The position numbers were made by a program, and so were the translations under genes. This document shows, one piece after another, positions 40,785 to 43,469 of a DNA stretch of 43,469 nucleotides; the stretch's first letter is position 1, and each line of letters begins with the position of its first letter. Origin of the DNA: Amycolatopsis kentuckyensis (lineage in GTDB: Bacteria > Actinomycetota > Actinomycetes > Mycobacteriales > Pseudonocardiaceae); the NCBI RefSeq assembly GCF_002155975.1, contig NZ_MUMI01000328.1, positions 1 to 43,469 of the forward strand, read 5' to 3'. The notes beneath the pieces are model-generated. The model saw only the letters and a program-made list of their open reading frames with translations, was not told where the DNA came from and searched no databases.

Positions 40785-40841
40785 CTCAGGTGTTCGCGCA
40801 GCCGCCGCACGACCGGGCGCAGGTCGTCCGCCAGGGCCGGT

Positions 40842-41711
40842 TCACGCGGCCAGCAGTTCCCGGGTGCGGGCCTGCTCCTCCGCCGAGCCGACCGGCATCA
40901 CCAGCAGCTCCGTCGCCCCGGCGTCCGCGAGGGATTTCACCTGGCGCCGCACCGTTTCCTCGTCGCCGATGAGCGCGCTGTCCGACACGCGCTCGTGGCC
41001 CTCGCGGTCGAGGATCGCCCGGTACGCCGGGATGTTCGCCGCCCCGCCGTAGGTTTCCTCGACCCACCTGCGCCGCTCGTCCACTTCGGACGTCACGCAG
41101 ACCAGCTGGCCGGAGACCACGCGGGACGGCCTGCCCAGCGCCGGCACCACGAACTCGCCGATCGCCCGCGGGCCCGCCCAGGTCGTGATCACGCCGTCGG
41201 CGAGCTCGCCGGCCAGGCGCGTCGACTGCGGGCTCACCGAGCCGATCAGCACCGCCGGCCGCTGCGCGCCGGGTGCGTTCACCGCGCCCGCGGCCGTCAG
41301 GGACTCGCCGTGGACGTCCGCCCTTTCCCCGCGCAGCAACGGGTGCAGCGCCTGGAGGTACTCGCTCAGGTGCCGGATCGGACGGTCGTAGGAGTAGCCG
41401 AACTCGCCTTCGACGATGAACCGGTGGCTCAGCCCGAGGCCGAGGTGGACGGGCACCCCGGCCGCCGCCTGGACCGTCAGCGCCTGCGCGGCCATCGTGA
41501 TCGGGTGCCGCGAGTACGTCGGCACGACGCAGGTGCCCAGTTCGAGGCCGGGCGCGGCCGCGGCGAGCGCGGGCAGCGCCGTGAGCGCGTCCCAGCCGCC
41601 GCGCTGCGCCACCCAGAGCGTGCCGTAGCCGAGCTTCGCCGCTTCGCGGGCTTGGGCCGTCATGGTGTCGAAGCCGACGCCGAGTTCGTCGATCAGGATT
41701 CCGGTGCGCAT
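40842..41711 (-). CDS. F420-type LLM class oxidoreductase
   Basis: This 289-residue TIM-barrel enzyme of the luciferase-like family is probably F420-dependent. MRTGILIDELGVGFDTM is the first strand. LELGTCVVPTYSRHPITMAAQALTV and VHLGLGLSHRFIVEG are the family's cofactor-side blocks. RPAVLIGSVSPQSTRLAGELADGVITTW is the later phosphate-binding stretch. It is followed directly by no other gene on its strand. The TetR gene starts the operon, with 15 bp between them. The ATG has a GGGGAGG-like site on the minus strand. The substrate is unknown; the divergent SDR suggests shared metabolism of a carbonyl or ketone compound. Confidence 0.88.
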   Translation of the reverse strand: MRTGILIDELGVGFDTMTAQAREAAKLGYGTLWVAQRGGWDALTALPALAAAAPGLELGTCVVPTYSRHPITMAAQALTVQAAAGVPVHLGLGLSHRFIVEGEFGYSYDRPIRHLSEYLQALHPLLRGERADVHGESLTAAGAVNAPGAQRPAVLIGSVSPQSTRLAGELADGVITTWAGPRAIGEFVVPALGRPSRVVSGQLVCVTSEVDERRRWVEETYGGAANIPAYRAILDREGHERVSDSALIGDEETVRRQVKSLADAGATELLVMPVGSAEEQARTRELLAA

Positions 41712-41726
41712 GGGTCCTCCCCGTGG

Positions 41727-42392
41727 TCAGTACGCGCGTTCGAGCTGTTTGCGGTCGAGTGCGACGGCTTCGGTGAACAGCGCCAGCGCCCGTGGCGCCA
41801 CGGCGCGCAGCTGCCTCGTCGACACGGCGAGCGGCTCGAAGGCGTGCGCGACGGTGTCGGCGATCAGGCCCGGCTCGGGCGGGGGAGTGCGGCCGAGGAA
41901 GCCGTGCAGCACGGCCTGGAAGGCGACGGCGAGTTCGCGGACCGGCCGGTCGGTGCGCAGCAGGTCGTTCGCGGCCAGCAGCTCGAGGTAGTCGACGAAG
42001 GCTTCCGCGTGCCGCGGGTCGAGCTTGCCGTGCAGCTTCGGCAGCAGCTTGCCGAGCGTGTCGGCGTCGTCGGCGTAGCCGGCCCGCAGCAGCGGGCGGC
42101 CCAGCACGTTGGCGTACTGGAGCTCGGTCAGCCGCGAAAGCCGCACGGCGAGGGGGTCCGCCGCGATCGCCGCGACGAGATCTTCGAGCGCCCGGACGGA
42201 TTCGCGGAGCAGGACGCCGAGGAACAACTCCTCGCGGTTCTTCCAATGCAGGTAGACGGTGCCCTTGCCGACACCTGCCCGCTCGGCGACGTCCTCGACG
42301 GTCGTACGCCGGTAGCCGGCACGCAGGAGCAGCTCGGCGGCGGCGTCGAGGATGCGTTCGGCCCGTTCGGCCCGGTCTTCGGCAGGAGGCAC
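41727..42392 (-). CDS. TetR-family transcriptional regulator
   Basis: This 221-residue repressor has an N-terminal TetR helix-turn-helix: AERILDAAAELLLRAGYRRTTVEDVAERAGVGKGTVYLHWKNREELF (about residues 10-56). The ligand domain (residues 60-221) is helical with a hydrophobic core, giving no clue to the ligand. The start is GTG 42392. An inverted repeat, TGACCAGAT-N5-ATTTGGTCA (42405-42427), begins 12 bp upstream and lies between this gene and the SDR gene. It probably represses itself, the LLM gene and the SDR gene. Confidence 0.92.
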   Translation of the reverse strand: MPPAEDRAERAERILDAAAELLLRAGYRRTTVEDVAERAGVGKGTVYLHWKNREELFLGVLLRESVRALEDLVAAIAADPLAVRLSRLTELQYANVLGRPLLRAGYADDADTLGKLLPKLHGKLDPRHAEAFVDYLELLAANDLLRTDRPVRELAVAFQAVLHGFLGRTPPPEPGLIADTVAHAFEPLAVSTRQLRAVAPRALALFTEAVALDRKQLERAY

Positions 42393-42404
42393 GCTGGCAT
42401 CGTA

Positions 42405-42427
42405 TGACCAGATTTCTCATTTGGTCA
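42405..42427. promoter_or_regulatory. TetR-type operator candidate
   Basis: TGACCAGAT-N5-ATTTGGTCA has 9-bp arms with one mismatch and a 23-bp span, typical for TetR sites. It is 12 bp from the TetR start and about 110 bp from the SDR start. Confidence 0.55.
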
Positions 42428-42538
42428 AACGTCGGTGCTCTTCCAGGTGACCGGCGTCACCTCCTCGTGCTGTCACGGGTGTCCGGCTGCCGGTGTCCTG
42501 TGGGCAATCGCATGCAGTGCAGAGAATGGGGAAACACC

Positions 42539-43402
42539 ATGAGCAAGGTCTGGTTCGTCACGGGTTCGTCGCGCGGCTTGGGGCGCTGCTTCGTCGAGGC
42601 CGCCCTCGGCCGGGGTGACCGGGTCGCCGCCACCGCGCGGTCCACCGAGAGCCTCGACGAACTCGTCGCCACCTACGGCGACGCGATCCTGCCCCTGGAG
42701 ATGGACGTGACCGACAAGGCCGCCGTCTTCGAGAACGTGAAGCGGGCGGCCGAGCACTTCGGACGCCTCGACGTCGTCGTGAACAACGCCGGGTACGCGC
42801 AGATCGGCGCCATCGAAGAGCTGACCGAGGCCGAACTGCGCGCCCAGCTGGAGACCAACGTGTTCGGCCCGGTGTGGGTCATCCAGGCCGCCCTGCCCGT
42901 CCTGCGCGACCAGGGTGCCGGCCACTTCATCCAGCTGTCGTCGGCCGCGGGCCTCATCGCGATGCCGCTCGGCGGCGCGTACCAGGCGTCCCGGTGGGCG
43001 ATCGAGGCGCTGAACGAAACCTTGGCCAAGGAGGTCGCCGGCTTCGGGGTGAAGGTGACGATCATCGAGCCGGGCGGCTACGCCACCCGCGACGGCAAGA
43101 ACCCGGACCCCCTGGCCAACGGCCACGTCGCCGAGACCAGCCCGGTCTACGACGAGCTCCGCCGCCGCCTCGGCGAGGTGGCGGGCAAGCAGCCGGCCGG
43201 GGACCCGGTGGCGGCCGCCCAGGCCCTGCTCAAGGTCGTCGACGTCGCCAACCCGCCCCTGCGGGTGCTCTTCGGCAAGGGCTTCTACCCGATGATCCAG
43301 CAGGCCTACGCGGACCGGCTCGCGACCTGGGACGAGTGGCAGGACCTGTCGGCGGAGGCCCAGGGCATCGCCCCGGCCGAAAATGTCGGTGCCCACCGGT
43401 AG
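42539..43402 (+). CDS. SDR-family oxidoreductase with YxxxR in place of YxxxK
   Basis: This 287-residue Rossmann-fold protein is of the classical SDR type. The NAD(P) motif is TGSSRGLG (residues 8-15), then DVT (56-58) and NNAG (82-85). The catalytic Ser is Ser135 and the Tyr is Tyr148, but the usual Lys four residues later is Arg152 (CGG). Either activity is altered or Arg substitutes. ATG 42539 has GGGGAA 6 nt upstream. The last ten codons (APAENVGAHR and the TAG stop) lie mostly in the 59-bp repeat, and the TAG is also the first three bases of its -10 box. It is divergent from TetR-LLM and probably under TetR control. Confidence 0.9.
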   Translation: MSKVWFVTGSSRGLGRCFVEAALGRGDRVAATARSTESLDELVATYGDAILPLEMDVTDKAAVFENVKRAAEHFGRLDVVVNNAGYAQIGAIEELTEAELRAQLETNVFGPVWVIQAALPVLRDQGAGHFIQLSSAAGLIAMPLGGAYQASRWAIEALNETLAKEVAGFGVKVTIIEPGGYATRDGKNPDPLANGHVAETSPVYDELRRRLGEVAGKQPAGDPVAAAQALLKVVDVANPPLRVLFGKGFYPMIQQAYADRLATWDEWQDLSAEAQGIAPAENVGAHR

Positions 43403-43434
43403 CGTGGAAAACGGGGGGCGCCCCCGCGGGCCGG
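43376..43434 (+). repeat. 59-bp direct repeat, copy 2, with a DNA-damage promoter motif
   Basis: It lies 2,650 bp from copy 1 and differs at 4 positions. It contains ATGTCGGTG (43383-43391)-N8-TAGCGT (43400-43405), one mismatch from the RecA-NDp/PafBC consensus. The 5' half encodes the end of the SDR gene. The gene it would drive lies beyond the window. Confidence 0.8.
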
Positions 43435-43469
43435 GCTTGCGGCGACCGGGCCGGGCTTGCGGCGACCGG
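43430..43469. repeat. 20-bp tandem repeat, at least two copies
   Basis: GCCGGGCTTGCGGCGACCGG occurs at 43430-43449 and 43450-43469, running to the window edge. It directly follows the promoter repeat, so it would be transcribed as leader. Copy number beyond the window is unknown. Confidence 0.75.

Noticed and set aside
40733..40972. Small plus-strand frame of 79 codons after the first 59-bp repeat
   Set aside because: It would start inside the promoter motif, is Pro/Arg-rich and runs antisense into the LLM gene; no support as a protein.

Overview
The window is a GC-rich actinobacterial chromosome segment. Gene content and style point to Pseudonocardiaceae, most like Amycolatopsis (inference; no rRNA or marker was available to fix it). 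The signs are GTG starts, TAnnnT -10 boxes placed 6-8 nt before start codons (leaderless genes), F420-type LLM enzymes, a SigC-like ECF factor, a SAM-IV riboswitch and a translational ileS T-box. It looks like ordinary chromosome: no phage, transposase, rRNA, tRNA or CRISPR array was seen.

Layout. 0-8.1 kb: an ArsR-like regulator divergent from an MFS exporter, a T-box controlled ileS, a class B penicillin-binding protein, and a second ArsR-like regulator paralogous to the first. 8.2-16 kb: a K+/H+ antiporter, a secreted LasA-type M23 peptidase, 46-bp tandem repeats, a SAM-IV riboswitch with a class V aminotransferase, two tandem-duplicated membrane proteins, lspA plus an RluA-type pseudouridine synthase (overlapping pair), and a convergent Lrp-HTH protein with a decapeptide repeat. 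16.2-22.8 kb: one 2,207-residue gene made of four complete tandem DUF885 metallopeptidase-like units. 23.2-27.7 kb: fumarylacetoacetase, an LLM oxidoreductase, a sortase-like protein lacking the catalytic Cys, and a Ppx/GppA phosphatase. 27.6-31.1 kb: a minus-strand block with an ArsR gene, beta-phosphoglucomutase and a GH65 enzyme. 31.2-35.1 kb: small, tightly packed genes (hotdog thioesterase, NTF2-like, MarR and flavin-binding pair, ROK, DUF427). 35.1-40.7 kb: an anti-sigma factor divergent from SigC, a two-subunit molybdenum hydroxylase with a Tat signal, and a PucR regulator. 40.7-43.5 kb: an LLM-TetR operon divergent from an SDR gene, bracketed by two 59-bp direct repeats.

The most interesting signals are these. 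(1) The fourfold DUF885 fusion carries a near-consensus DNA-damage (RecA-NDp/PafBC type) promoter. (2) The same promoter type occurs in both 59-bp repeats and, in weaker form, ahead of the penicillin-binding protein. (3) A MarR gene and a flavin-binding gene start back to back on the same CATG, inside a perfect 16-bp palindrome, with a leaderless-type -10 box 8 nt before each ATG. (4) Two enzymes have a substituted catalytic residue (sortase Cys to Ser, SDR Lys to Arg). Regulatory RNAs link ileS to tRNA-Ile charging and the aminotransferase to S-adenosylmethionine. All functions are judged from the sequence and remembered family features; no database search was run.
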